A stretch of 64,000 nt of DNA from Sorex araneus (GCF_027595985.1 NC_073307.1:36646234-36710233); one strand, 5' to 3'; numbered from the stretch's first letter, positions 10,840 to 20,522 are shown. The notes: generated by a model not told the origin, from the letters alone. A program made the numbers and translations.

Positions 10840-11095
10840 TATGTAGTACTGCGCCCTCATAGGAGAGCCTGGCAAGCTCCCTTTGGCGTATTCATATGCC
10901 AAAACCTGTAGCAATGATGGGTTTCATTCCCCTGACCCTGATAGAGCCTCCAATGCGGCACCGTTGGGAAGGTAAAGAGAGGCTTTTAAAATCTCAGGGC
11001 TAGCACAAATGGAGTTGTTATTGAGACCTCTCGAGAAAATGGACGATCAACGAGATGATGATGATGATGATGATGATGAAGATGATGATGATGAT
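10840..11095 (+). mobile_element. Long-tail SINE variant, + strand, 5' truncated, ending in (GAT)n
   Basis: It carries the alternative tail seen at 20806-21037: GGAGAGCCTGGCAAGCT..., ...ATGCCAAAAC..., ...GAAAATGGACGATCAACGAGATGATGATG. It ends in a (GAT)n run at about 11055-11095. An insertion or divergence separates it from the consensus near 10940-11010. It abuts an oppositely oriented copy. Confidence 0.7.
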
Positions 11096-11232
11096 ATAGC
11101 ACTGTAGCACTGTCATCCCGTTGTTCATCAATTTGCTTGAGCGGGCACCAGTAATGTCTCCATTGTAAGACTTGTTGTTACTGTTTTTGGCAAATTGATT
11201 ATGTCACGGGGAGCTCGCCAGGCTCCCACTGC
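11096..11232 (-). mobile_element. Long-tail SINE variant, - strand, partial
   Basis: It starts on + as AGCACTGTAGCACTGTCATCCC, then GTTGTTCATCAATTTGC, CGGGCACCAGTAATGTC, GTTACTGTTTTTGGC and GAGCTCGCCAGGCTCCC. This is the reverse of the alternative tail. It forms an inverted pair with the preceding copy. Confidence 0.8.
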
Positions 11233-11332
11233 TCCCGCCCAGGCCAGTCCTCTCCCTCATCCCATCTGCTCAGGACACGTGCAGGCCCTTCACCCCGAGC
11301 AGCCCTGACTTTCTTTTGGAAATAAAGCAGAT

Positions 11333-11514
11333 CTGGGGCCTGGGAGATAATACAGCAGGTCGGGTGCTTGCCTTGCATTCAGCTGACCCTGGTTCAATCC
11401 CCAGCACCTCATATGGTCCCCCGGACCCCGCCAGGAGTGATTCCTGAGTGCAGGGTCAGCAGTAATTCCTGAGCATCGCCGGATGTGATCCAAAAACCAA
11501 AGAAAGAAAAGAGA
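11333..11514 (+). mobile_element. SOR-type SINE
   Basis: The head GGGGCCTGGGAGATAATACAG, GGTTCAATCCCCAGCACC B-box region and GATGTGATCCAAAAACC end. Short matching flanks AAAGCAGAT lie on both sides (around 11324 and 11518). Confidence 0.88.
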
Positions 11515-13164
11515 ACCAAAGCAGATTTAGATTTCCTGAGTTGCTTATTGTTTGCTCCTGAAAGAGAGGTGCTGAGTGGGGCTCCCTTCTGCCCCCCCCC
11601 AACTCCCATGTCATAACTCATAGAGAAACCTGGCGGCACCTATCATATCTGTAAGTAGCACTGCAGCAAAGCACAACCAAATGAAGAGAACTGCATCAGG
11701 TCCCTTGGAACCCACCGAGGTTTCCCCTACAGGTGGCCCTTAGCCCCACTCTGGGTCATCGCTTCCAGAGAAGGGCCCTGTCCCACCCCACAGTCTCCCT
11801 ACAGATCCTCAGTCTTTCCTCCAGCACCTTGACTGAAACTCTCTCCTAATTCTGGGCGCTGGAAGCTGAACGTGCTTCTGCAGTGCGCTGCCCTCCCCCG
11901 CCCTCCCTCGACCGCCCTTTTTGCCAGGGCCACATGCAGCAGTGGTGGGTTGAAGGTGGGGGTGTTTGCAGTGCTGAGGGTCAAAACCAGAGCTCCCGCA
12001 TTTGCGGCAAGGACTCTATCAGGGCTGCTGCATCTCTGGCCCCTTCCCCCGAGGCTGTCCTCCAGCCTCTGCTGCTGCTTCTAACACCTGTCAGGCTCAG
12101 GTGTGGGACCTGCCCAAATCTAATTAAGTCTCCTTTTGGCAGTTTGGAAGTTAAGCAAAACCTTTTTTCTCTGGAGTACTTAATATGCTAATTGCAAGTT
12201 GTGGCGGGGGTGGGGGGGAGGAAGGAGGGAGGTATTTCTACATCTACTATCACAGAAGTCTGTTAAGTTCCAGGAAAGTTATGATTTCACTTTCCTCAAA
12301 CACAACTTTAGTTCCCAGCTGGTAGAGTTTTGGCACTGGCGCTGTACAGAGCAATACTGCACACCGGGATAGGGAGAGTTGCTGTTTTGTCAAGACCTCC
12401 AGACATGGGCTGGGTGGAAGGTGATCTGGAACCTGTGAGTCTGCCTGTTAAACTGATCGCTTTTTATAGGTATAAGAACTGATCGGAGGTTGCCAAACGT
12501 GTGTTAATCCTGCTATTTCCTTGTACTTAAATAAAAGTACAAAATAAATTAAAAAAACAAACAGCTCGACTTTAGAGTGATTTCCAGGGTTTAGCCAGTC
12601 ACCTGGTTGTGCTCTGTGGTGAAGGAAGTGACCAGAACAGATATGAAAGGCCAGTTCTAAGTGTCTGGGTTCCCTTAGCTTTGACTACAAGACAAATCCC
12701 TTTCTTTGTGGAGTGGCTGCTATATTGTGTCATTGCCTTAAAGGTGCCAGCACTCACCAGCTCTTTGTAGAGCGATCCTGGCATATTCTGAGGGTATGCC
12801 ACGTACTCTGAGCCCCCTAAAAGCATCAGTCCTCCTTTTACTTAGAATTTAAACTGCTGAAAAATGTGCAACATGAAATGCCTTAGGGTCACTGTTCTTG
12901 GGCTTCATTGTGCAGAGAATCACCTGGAAGGCAGGTCTGATGCCCAGATACCACACACAGGGCATCTGGTGCCAAGACTTGGGAGCAGGACCTGAGAATT
13001 TGTATTTCTCACAAGTTCTTGGGGGAGGGGGTGATGCCAATGCTGCAGGCCCTGAACGAAGGGGCCACCCTCCGAAAACCACTTTCCTGTGGTCACAAAA
13101 CTAAGGTTTGTGATTCCTGAATTGTCTTATTTATTTGTAAAGTATGCACCATGAGAGGTGAACA
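11515..13164. other. Intergenic, mostly unrecognised
   Basis: I recognise only a faint SINE-like fragment near 11935-12050. G-rich runs occur near 12204-12232 and 13018-13032. No gene is supported. Confidence 0.45.
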
Positions 13165-13179
13165 TACACGTTGATTTTC
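13165..13179. repeat. Target-site duplication, left copy
   Basis: TACACGTTGATTTTC, identical to 14706-14720. The pair brackets the composite retroelement exactly. Confidence 0.93.
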
Positions 13180-13504
13180 TTTTTTTTTTTTTTAAATTTA
13201 AATTTTATTGAATCACCATGTGGAGGGTTACAAAGTTCTCATGATTATGTCAGTTATACAGTACTCAAACACCCTTCCTTTCACCCGTGCCCATATTCCA
13301 TCACCAACCACCCCATTATACCTCCCGCCCCCTCCCACCCCCCCAGTCCCCGCCCTTGTAAGTGATAAGTTTCACTTCGTTTACGCTTTATCTTGGTTAC
13401 AGTCCATGTTTCAACACATAATTCACTATTGTTGCTAGGGTTTCCCCCCAAAAAAGAGAAGACAGTCCCACTGTCAAGGAAGCATTTGATGGCTCTCCAT
13501 TGCT

Positions 13505-14115
13505 GAGAATGTAGAGATATTAAGTCCCGCTGTTTGTTACATAACTATTCTATTTTTTCCCCCCTCGTCCCGCGCCACCGAGATCATGCCTGTTTAGTAA
13601 TCACCACGCTGCCTGACAAAGGGAAACAAACCAAAAGAGATGGTTATTTCTCGTCATCAGACGGCGTGGGGCTCTAGCTTAGTTGATAGTCTGGTACAAT
13701 GTCTGTAAGCAGTTTCTGGAACCAAAAGTAATACGCTGGTATCAGCCCCGGCTCAAGGTTCCACCAGCGTCCCGCTGTTCCAAGTACATAATTATTTATT
13801 CCCTTGCATCCCATTCCCACGTCACCAGGTCCGTGTCAGCTTAATGGACATCATACTATGGTTAACGCCACGCCGCGTTTTTTCCCGAGAAAGAAGGATA
13901 TTTCTTCTCAGCCAGCGTGGGGATATGGCTTAGTTCAGTCTATAGAGATGGCTACCACTTTGGTGGCCTTCAATATTTCAGCAAAAGACTTACTATTCTT
14001 GTTAGGATTCCCACCAAAGTCCGACCCGTTAAAGTCCAGGGAAAATTCTGCCTAAAATTCTATCGCTACAATCTTTTACCCTTTAACAAAAAACTTAGTA
14101 CTATTGTTTGGAGTT
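13505..14115 (-). repeat. Diverged tandem units inside the composite element
   Basis: Two divergent copies of a roughly 250-bp unit are visible. GCGTGGGGCTCTAGCTTAGTT (near 13664) parallels GCGTGGGGATATGGCTTAGTT (near 13914), and TAAGTCCCGCTG (near 13521) parallels CAGCGTCCCGCTG (near 13764). A TTACTATTGTT...TTTCCCCCC motif recurs near 13425, 13985 and 14095. The boundaries are approximate. Confidence 0.55.
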
Positions 14116-14191
14116 TCCCCCCATGTTAAGCCCTGCCAAAAAGGAACATTTACACGTTGCTGACAATCAAACAATCAAAAGATATTAGGTC

Positions 14192-14215
14192 GCGCGGCTG
14201 CAATAGCAGCCGCGC
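14192..14215. repeat. Perfect 10-bp-stem GC hairpin
   Basis: GCGCGGCTGC, loop AATA, GCAGCCGCGC. It lies inside the composite element between the GC-rich 5' region and the body, and would form a very stable RNA stem-loop in either orientation. Confidence 0.9.
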
Positions 14216-14279
14216 AGTTTTGGATTTCTATATGAAGTCCAAGGAAGATTCTTTTGGTAATTGCATCACTCGCTGGCAA

Positions 14280-14426
14280 CGCCTGGGCCAGAAGTTCCCA
14301 GCACACAGTTTGGAGGCATTTTGGGGGCGCCGCTCGTGTCCAAAGTGGTTCAGTTGCCTCCGGGGTCGATCTCGCGCGGGGCCGCAAAGGAGCGTCCCCA
14401 CATGGCTCTCTGCTTAAATGTCGGCC
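14280..14426 (-). repeat. 147-bp 5'-region unit, proximal copy
   Basis: A near-identical partner of 14558-14704 at a constant offset of 278 bases with no indel. I count only a few substitutions. On + it starts CGCCTGGGCCAGAAGTTCCC and ends TTAAATGTCGGCC. Tandem monomers at the 5' end are known from some rodent L1 families, where they act as the promoter. Confidence 0.9.
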
Positions 14427-14557
14427 GGCACAGGGCGGATCCGGGAGTCCCGCCCATCGGCTTTCCCGGACTTCCTGTAGAGTCTAAAAACCGGCTATAG
14501 CCTCGCTGCGTTCAAACAGAAAGAGTTGAGAGAGAAAAGAGCATACCCTGCCGGCAG

Positions 14558-14704
14558 CGCCCGGGCCAGAAGTTCCCAGCACACAGTTTGGAGGCATCTT
14601 GGGGGCGCCGCTCGTGTCCAAAGTGGTTCAGTTGCCTCCGGGGTCGATCTCGAGCGGGGCCGCAAAGGAGCGTCCCCACATGGCTCTCTGCTTAAATGTC
14701 GGCC
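14558..14704 (-). repeat. 147-bp 5'-region unit, distal copy at the element's 5' end
   Basis: The second copy of the unit at 14280-14426. It reaches to within one base of the inferred 5' end of the element. The 131 bases between copies (14427-14557) are not duplicated in the window. Confidence 0.9.
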
Positions 14705-14705
14705 C

Positions 14706-14720
14706 TACACGTTGATTTTC
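14706..14720. repeat. Target-site duplication, right copy
   Basis: TACACGTTGATTTTC, identical to 13165-13179. Confidence 0.93.
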
Positions 14721-14747
14721 AAGGGTACACAACACATTGTAATGCTG

Positions 14748-14873
14748 GAGTAGCACTACACTGTAGCACTGTCGTCCCGTTGGTCATCAGTTTGCTCAAG
14801 CGGGCACCAGTGAGACTTGTTACTGTTTTTGGCATACCGAATATGCCACGGGTAGCTTGCCAGGCTCTGCTAA
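14748..14873 (-). mobile_element. Long-tail SINE variant, truncated
   Basis: CACTACACTGTAGCACTGTCG, then GTTGGTCATCAGTTTGC, TTGTTACTGTTTTTGGCATA and GGGTAGCTTGCCAGGCTCTG. This is the reversed alternative tail, lacking the tRNA-like head. Confidence 0.82.
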
Positions 14874-15084
14874 ATGCTGTAGTATAGTAAAAATATACAA
14901 AATATGTTAAGTCACATATTATATGTAAAGTAAAAGATGGATATTTAAGAAACCACTTAAGTAAGGTGCTGCCCTACCCATGCACATTTAAGAAACTATT
15001 TCAATAAGGCACTGCCCTGCCCCTTAACCATTCTTTGTATTATTAAGCTGCTGAGTAATGTGTAGAAAATCATTATTTTCATTT

Positions 15085-15210
15085 TTGGGGTAAGAGGTTT
15101 TTGGGCCACACCAGCAGTGCTTAGAGACTACTCCTGACTCTGTACTTAGGGATAATTCCCAGCAGTGCTCAAAGGTTACTCCCGGCAATGCTGGGGGCCT
15201 CCAAGAGCAG
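15085..15210 (-). mobile_element. Diverged SOR-type SINE fragment
   Basis: GGTTTTTGGGCCACACCAG, TACTCCTGACTCTGTACTTAG and TACTCCCGGCAATGCTGGGG are the reversed 3' half of the family in degraded form. Confidence 0.65.
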
Positions 15211-16401
15211 CCTACCAATGTTCACCACACGCACCAAGCATGATTCTGGCAGCTCTGCTGAGATCCTAGTACAACACCAACATGGTGACTGAAGTCGACA
15301 GCACCCCCTTCTGCCCCATCCAACACCATGACTTGGAAAGACATGTGGCCAGTGGGGCCAGGAGCTTGACCACAGAGCACACTACACCAAAGGACGTCGG
15401 ACCCTGTCCTCACAACACGATCATCCACCAAAGAAAGGAAAAGTCTATCAATGAGTAAACTATGGAGAAGAGTGAAAACTAGTTCACATTTCATAGGGAA
15501 GATTTCTATAAACCAAAAACATCCTCCAGTCAATTATATGTACCTCAGGAGATTATGGTGCCTTTCTGACCCATTCCCACCCACCCCAAAGATAAATACT
15601 GCTCAAACTCACCAGAATCCAGATATTCCTCTGTATCACTTGGGCTGGGAACCACCAAGCTTGCAGGAATGTCTGTTTTGAGTGTCTGCTGTGGCACTGG
15701 TGTCCCATGGCTGAATTCAGGACATAAGAGTCTCATCAAGGACTAACACCAGAATGGAGCCAAGAAGAAAAGTTCCGCTAGGCTGAGCCAAAGAGGATGG
15801 GGACATAGCTCCTAGGGCTGGAGATTATAGCCAATTCACTTCAATGGGAAGACTCTCCCTCGTAAAGAGAACGAAGTCTCTGCTCTTTAAGTGACCAACT
15901 CTGTGCCTGAACTAGCTGGGAACTCCAGTGCGCTCTGCTGAGTGACGTCACGTGAGTGGGTGAGCACAGACCCCTACAGGGTGCTAGCCACGAGCATGAC
16001 TCAGACTTGGCTACGCTGCTTCTCCCAAGAATTCTGCTACAGTCTGAATGTCTGTCCCCCCTCCAACTGCACCCCTAAGTTTGTATGACGAAATTACATC
16101 GTATTCAAATTACACGGTGTGAGGATGTGTGTCTTTTAGAGGGTGATTAAGGGGTTAGAGACTTTATAAATGAAGCTCTAGAAAGATCCCCTGGCTCCTT
16201 CCTGCCATGGAAGTGAAAAGAGAAAATGCATGGCCCCTCACTAGGGGGTTGACATTGCCTGGGCCCTGCCCTTGGACTTCCCAGCCTCCAGGACTGAAGG
16301 GCACAAGTGTCGGTGGTTTTTTAGCCACCTGGCATGTGGCATTTGTTGCAGCAGCCTGGAGGCAGAAACAGGTTCCTCCCTGCATGCCATGGAGAGTTGG
16401 G
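15211..16401. other. Intergenic, nothing recognised
   Basis: Unique-looking sequence with scattered short ORFs. No gene or identifiable repeat. Confidence 0.5.
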
Positions 16402-16411
16402 TGAAAGTTTT

Positions 16412-17323
16412 CTTTCTTTAAAATTTTTTTTTATTTTTTATTGAATCACCATGTGGAAAGTTACAAAGCTTCCAGACTTAGGTCTCAGTTACATAATGCT
16501 CAAACACCCATCCCTTCACCAGTGCACATATTCCACCACCAAGAATCACAGTATACCTCCCCCCTCCCCCTACCTCCCCAACCCCCCACCCCGCCTGTGT
16601 AGCTGATAAATTTCACTTTACTTTCTCTTTACTTGGTGGGAATGACAACTTGTTCAGCCCTTTTGGAAAACAATATGGAGGATTCTCAAAAAATTAGAAA
16701 TTGAGCTCCCATTTGATCCAGCAATACCACTCCTGGGACTATATCCCAGAGAGGCAAAAAGGTATAGTAGAAATGACATTTGCATTTCTATGTTCATTGC
16801 AGCACTGTTTACAATAGCCACAATCTGGAAAAAAACGGAGTGCGCAAAACCAGATGACTGGTTAAAGAAACTTTGGTATATCTACACAGTGGAATACTAT
16901 GCAGCTGTTAGAAAACATGAAGTAATGAAATTTGCATATAAGTGGATCAACATGGAAAGTATCATGTTAAGTGAAATGAGTCAGAAAGAAAGAGACAGAC
17001 ATAGAAAGATCGCACTCATTTCTTGGTAGTGGGGCCTGCAGGATGCCTGCAAGTCAAAGACCATTCAAGGAGGGGAGTTCACACACCGTTTCCTTCCAAC
17101 TAAACCAACCTACCTGGGTTTATCACAACCAAATGGGCAGTTTTCTAACTACCCAAGGCCATGCTTCAGCCTGGAGCTATGGACTCAAATCTTAAGTGAT
17201 CCGAATGCAACCCCTGGGCAGAAGCCACTGTTTGATACCGCAGAGGATGCAGGGGAGAGGGGATGAACACTGGCCACTACAGTGATGCCTCACTGAGCCT
17301 GTCCTCACTCAAATCTGTTTCTT
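16412..17323 (-). mobile_element. 5'-inverted (twin-primed) L1 insertion
   Basis: The left part (16412-16640) is a reversed L1 3' end with the tail as T-rich sequence and TTTTTATTGAATCACCATGTGG. The right part (from about 16641) runs in the opposite direction and encodes the C-terminal end of ORF2: ISMFIAALFTIATIWKK, then KLWYIYTVEYYAAVRKHEV and INMESIMLSEMSQKERDRH. TGAAAGTTTT occurs at 16402-16411 and 17324-17333, giving a 10-bp TSD around the whole inverted structure. Coding capacity is lost. Confidence 0.82.
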
Positions 17324-17679
17324 TGAAAGTTTTATTTTTTTTGGGGGGGGAGGATTGGGATAAAATATACCCAACATGAAAGTTTCCATTTTAATCTTAC
17401 TATTCAGTGGCATTAAGGATGCTCAGATTGCTGTAAGACCTTCACGCTTTTGCAGAACATTCTCATCATCCCCCAGCTGAAGCTCCATGAACACGGGATT
17501 TCCATTTCCATTTACTCACAGCTGCGAAAGACCACCATTCCACTGGTGTGTGTGGGGGGGGTGTTGGGAGGGCGGGGCACTCAGGTACTCACAGAAGTAG
17601 TTTTTCTTCAAGGCTTTTCCAATTTGTTGCCCAGGTCCAAAATCCTTTCTTTCAAAGGCTGAATATTCCATATTTCTTT
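17324..17679. other. Intergenic spacer
   Basis: G-run near 17342, (TG)/G-rich stretch near 17548-17565. It may contain an old L1 piece but I cannot define one. Confidence 0.4.
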
Positions 17680-18050
17680 TAAAAAATTTTATTGATCCAC
17701 TTTGCTTCTCCATCCATATGTGCATCCGTGGATGCTCAGGTTGCTTCTGCCTTTTGGCTATTGTGAATAATGCCAATGCAAACACTGGCAAACAGCTGCC
17801 CAAGTCCATGTTTATTTTTTTACATGTTTTGGGCAGATAGCCTGAAGTGGAATTGTTAGATGCTATGTTTAATTTTGGGGGAGACTCACCATACTATCTC
17901 CCACCAAGCCCAGCCCATTCTGCATTCCCAGCAGCAACTCACAAGGATTCCAACAAATCCACATGCTCACCAGCACTCGTCTTTGTCTGCTTCTCTGATA
18001 GCAGCTGCTCTAATGGGTGAGTCAGAATCTTTGTTCCCCCAGCACCGTAG
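17680..18050 (-). mobile_element. Old L1 ORF2/3' fragment, minus strand
   Basis: TTTTGGCTATTGTGAATAATGC, CATGTTTTGGGCAGATAG and TGGAATTGTTAGATGCTATG on + are the reversed C-terminal ORF2 region of older mammalian L1s (ALFTIAKR frame on the minus strand). Diverged and full of stops. Confidence 0.7.
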
Positions 18051-18345
18051 GTCACTATTATGAATTGATCAATGAATGAAATGAAAGCCATGTGTTGCTT
18101 CTAAACCACTTCTATCCTTGCCAGAGTGAGCTTCTAACTGTAGGGTTTTCTAGTAAGGGTTCTATTCTTACTGGGACTGGACATATGGCCTGTCGTTTGA
18201 TATGTGTGGGGAGAGTACAAAGAGCACTAGAAGGGCAGGCCAGGAGGGCTGCCAGTGTGCCAAGGGTCAGGTGAGAGTGCTGGGACCTGAGAGCCTCCCC
18301 ATCAAACAGCACTGGGAACCAGTGCAAGATGATCCCAGGTCTGGG

Positions 18346-18512
18346 GTCCAGACTGATAGTACTGTGGTAAGGCATTCGTCTTGCATGTGGCTAACCCAGG
18401 TTCTATCTCTGACATCCCACATGGACTCCAAGCACCACCAGGAGTGACCCCTGAGTGAAGAGCCAGGACTAAGCCCTGTGCACTGCCAGGTGTGGTCCAA
18501 AATACAAAAGAC
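18346..18512 (+). mobile_element. SOR-type SINE
   Basis: GGTTCTATCTCTGACATCCC, CAAGCACCACCAGGAGTGAC and CACTGCCAGGTGTGGTCCAAAA preserve the family order. Moderately diverged. Confidence 0.82.
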
Positions 18513-18769
18513 AGTCCAGGACAAATCAGCAAATCCAACACCAGAGGGCTGGGAGAGGAGGGAAGTGCCATACCCTGGTTTAGGTGGTAATAAGATTTCT
18601 TTTCCATACTTAATTTTGTTGGTCCTTCTTCTCTTCACCACACTAGTGTCAATGTAGCTATGTTTTCAATGAGCTAGTATTTCTTTCCTTTTGGTATTTC
18701 TTCAAGTGAAGGGTTCCAGTATGGCTGAAGGGCTGTTTTCTTTGGGACACATGTAAATGGCAGTGCCTG

Positions 18770-18772
<3 letters not shown>

Positions 18773-18807
<35 letters not shown>
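18773..18807. repeat. (TG)n microsatellite
   Basis: About 17 TG units, bordering a minus-strand SINE. Confidence 0.95.
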
Positions 18808-18810
<3 letters not shown>

Positions 18811-18814
18811 TTAG

Positions 18815-18950
18815 GGACCCACACTTGAAAGCTTGGCTCTGTACTCAGGAATTACTCCTGCTGATGGGTGGACACTTTTGGGTGCTAGGGATCCAACAAG
18901 AGCTGGCCACATGCAAGACTTACCCTTGAAATATCTTTCAGCCCTCAGCT
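18815..18950 (-). mobile_element. Diverged SOR-type SINE
   Basis: GCTTGGCTCTGTACTCAGG, AATTACTCCTGCTGATG and GGGTGCTAGGGATCCAAC are reversed family segments. Confidence 0.72.
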
Positions 18951-19324
18951 AGTGTTTTTACTTCATTCGATCCAACAGTAGTCTCCTGACACTTCAAATT
19001 CTTGTTTAATGGGCTGTCATTGGTGCTGCAGTTCGTGCTAATAATGCTACATCCGTGTGTGGCCCACCAGTGGTACATACTAGTGTCAACATGCTAAGGC
19101 AGGGGCTAAAGCTCCTTCGGTGGGTGGGCACTGAAGATTGTTAGAATGTTCTCAAAACTGTTACTGGAGACTGAGCAGGAGTTTAAAAAGATTTTGGAAA
19201 GAAAGTCAATTTGCTATATTTCTTTTTAATTAAGGTTAGACCATAGTTTCTACTTAGTGAGACAGAATAGTAAAAATAAATATAAAACTTTTTTAAAGAT
19301 GAAAATCATCACTACTTAAAAATC
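18951..19324. other. Intergenic, nothing firmly recognised
   Basis: AT-rich. The stretch near 19010-19060 resembles an old L1 in reverse but is too short to call. Confidence 0.4.
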
Positions 19325-20028
19325 AGTCCAGGCTTTCTGAAAAACAATATGGGCATTCCTCAAAAAGCTGGAAATTGAGCTTCCATGTGATCCAGCAATA
19401 CACTGCTGCGAATATACCTCGGGCCCCCAAAACACAGCAGAAATGCCATCTGCACTTCTATGTTCATAGCAGCACTATTCACAATAGCCCAAATCTGGAA
19501 ACAACCCGAGTTCCCAAGACCAGACAACTGGATAAAGAAAATATGGTACATCTACAAAATGGAATACTACACAGTCACCAGGAAAAATGAAATATGGTAC
19601 ATCTATACAATGGAATACTATGTAGTCACCAGAAAAAATGAAGTCATGAAATCTGCTTATAAGTGGATGATCATGGAGAGTATCATGCTGAGTGAAATGA
19701 GTCAGAGAGGGACAGACATAGAATGACTGCACTCATTTGTGGGATATTAAAAAGCATAGTATAAGACTAATATGCAAGGACAGAAAAAACAGGAGGACTG
19801 GTCCACAGCTGGAAAGCCTGCCACAAGTATGTGGGGGGAGAAGAGGGCAGTTAAGATAGAGAAGAGACCGGTATGACAATAATAGAGATGATCATTCTGG
19901 ACAAGAACGGAGTGCTGAAAGTAGGTTAAGGTATATAAGATAACTTCTCAGTACCTTCAGTATCTGTATTGCAATCATAATGCCCAAAAGGGGAGGGAGG
20001 AGGGTGGAGAAGGGTGGAGAAGGGTGGG

Positions 20029-20099
<71 letters not shown>

Positions 20100-20305
20100 A
20101 GAGAAAAGAAAAGTGCCTGCTATCTGCCATACAGGCAGGTGGAGGAGGGGGCAGAGGGGAGAGGCAGGAGGGTAATTGGGGACATTGGTGGTGGGAAACA
20201 TACTGGTAAAGGGACAGATGTTGGAACAGAGTATGACTGAAACCCAATCATGAACAACTTTGTAACTGTGTATCTCATGATGATTCAATTAAAATTAAAG
20301 ATATT
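19325..20305 (+). mobile_element. L1 3' end: ORF2 C-terminus plus 3'UTR, + strand
   Basis: It encodes MFIAALFTIAQIWKQPEFP, then KKIWYIYKMEYYTVTRKNE (repeated once in frame) and WMIMESIMLSEMSQRGTDIE, the conserved tail of L1 ORF2. A 3'UTR follows with a G-rich polypurine tract, (GA)n and a terminal TGATTCAATTAAAATTAAAG. It is strongly 5' truncated. It has an in-frame 51-bp tandem duplication (19541-19642). Confidence 0.9.
19990..20097 (+). repeat. G-rich polypurine tract and (GA)33 in the L1 3'UTR
   Basis: Repeated GGGTGGAGAA blocks (19990-20030) provide several G-runs able to form a G-quadruplex. A 67-base GA run follows at 20031-20097. A 3'UTR polypurine tract is a known L1 trait; the GA expansion is probably secondary. 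Confidence 0.88.
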
Positions 20306-20323
20306 AAAAATATTTCAATTCTC

Positions 20324-20522
20324 GGGGCTGGAGCGATAGCACAGTGGGTAGGGCGCTTGCCTTGCACACGGCCGACCCGGGTTCTAATCCCAGCGTCCCA
20401 TATGGTCCCCTGAGCACCGCCAGGGGTTATTCCTGAGTGAAGAGCCAGGAGTAACCCCTGTGCATCGTTGGGTTTGACCCAAAAACCAAAAAAATAAAAT
20501 AAATAAAATAAAATAAAAAAAA
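20324..20522 (+). mobile_element. SOR-type SINE inserted at the L1 3' end, with TSD
   Basis: It starts GGGGCTGGAGCGATAGCACA and ends GGGTTTGACCCAAAAACC plus (AATAA)n-type tail. ATTTCAATTCTC at 20312-20323 and 20523-20534 is a perfect 12-bp TSD. This copy is little diverged, so the insertion is comparatively young. Confidence 0.94.

Larger units (their letters stand above)
13180..14705 (-). mobile_element. Composite non-autonomous L1-derived retroposon, 1526 bp
   Basis: Read on the minus strand, it begins at 14705 with a GC- and CpG-rich 5' region containing two nearly identical 147-bp units. It continues through weakly repeated sequence and ends in a 3' segment that closely matches the L1-type 3' end at 16430-16620 (...CATGGTGATTCAATAAAAT...). 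There is an AATAAA at 13204-13209 and a poly(A) tail (T-run 13180-13193). A perfect 15-bp TSD flanks it. It has no ORF1 or ORF2 sequence, so it must have been mobilised in trans. Possible origins are a spliced or internally deleted L1, or an independent SVA-like composite family. Confidence 0.82.

Noticed and set aside
16790..17029. 79-codon ORF as a cellular gene
   Set aside because: It is the L1 ORF2 C-terminus in an inverted insertion.
19980..20240. ORFs encoding Arg-Glu and Ser-Leu repeats
   Set aside because: Direct translation of the GA microsatellite.
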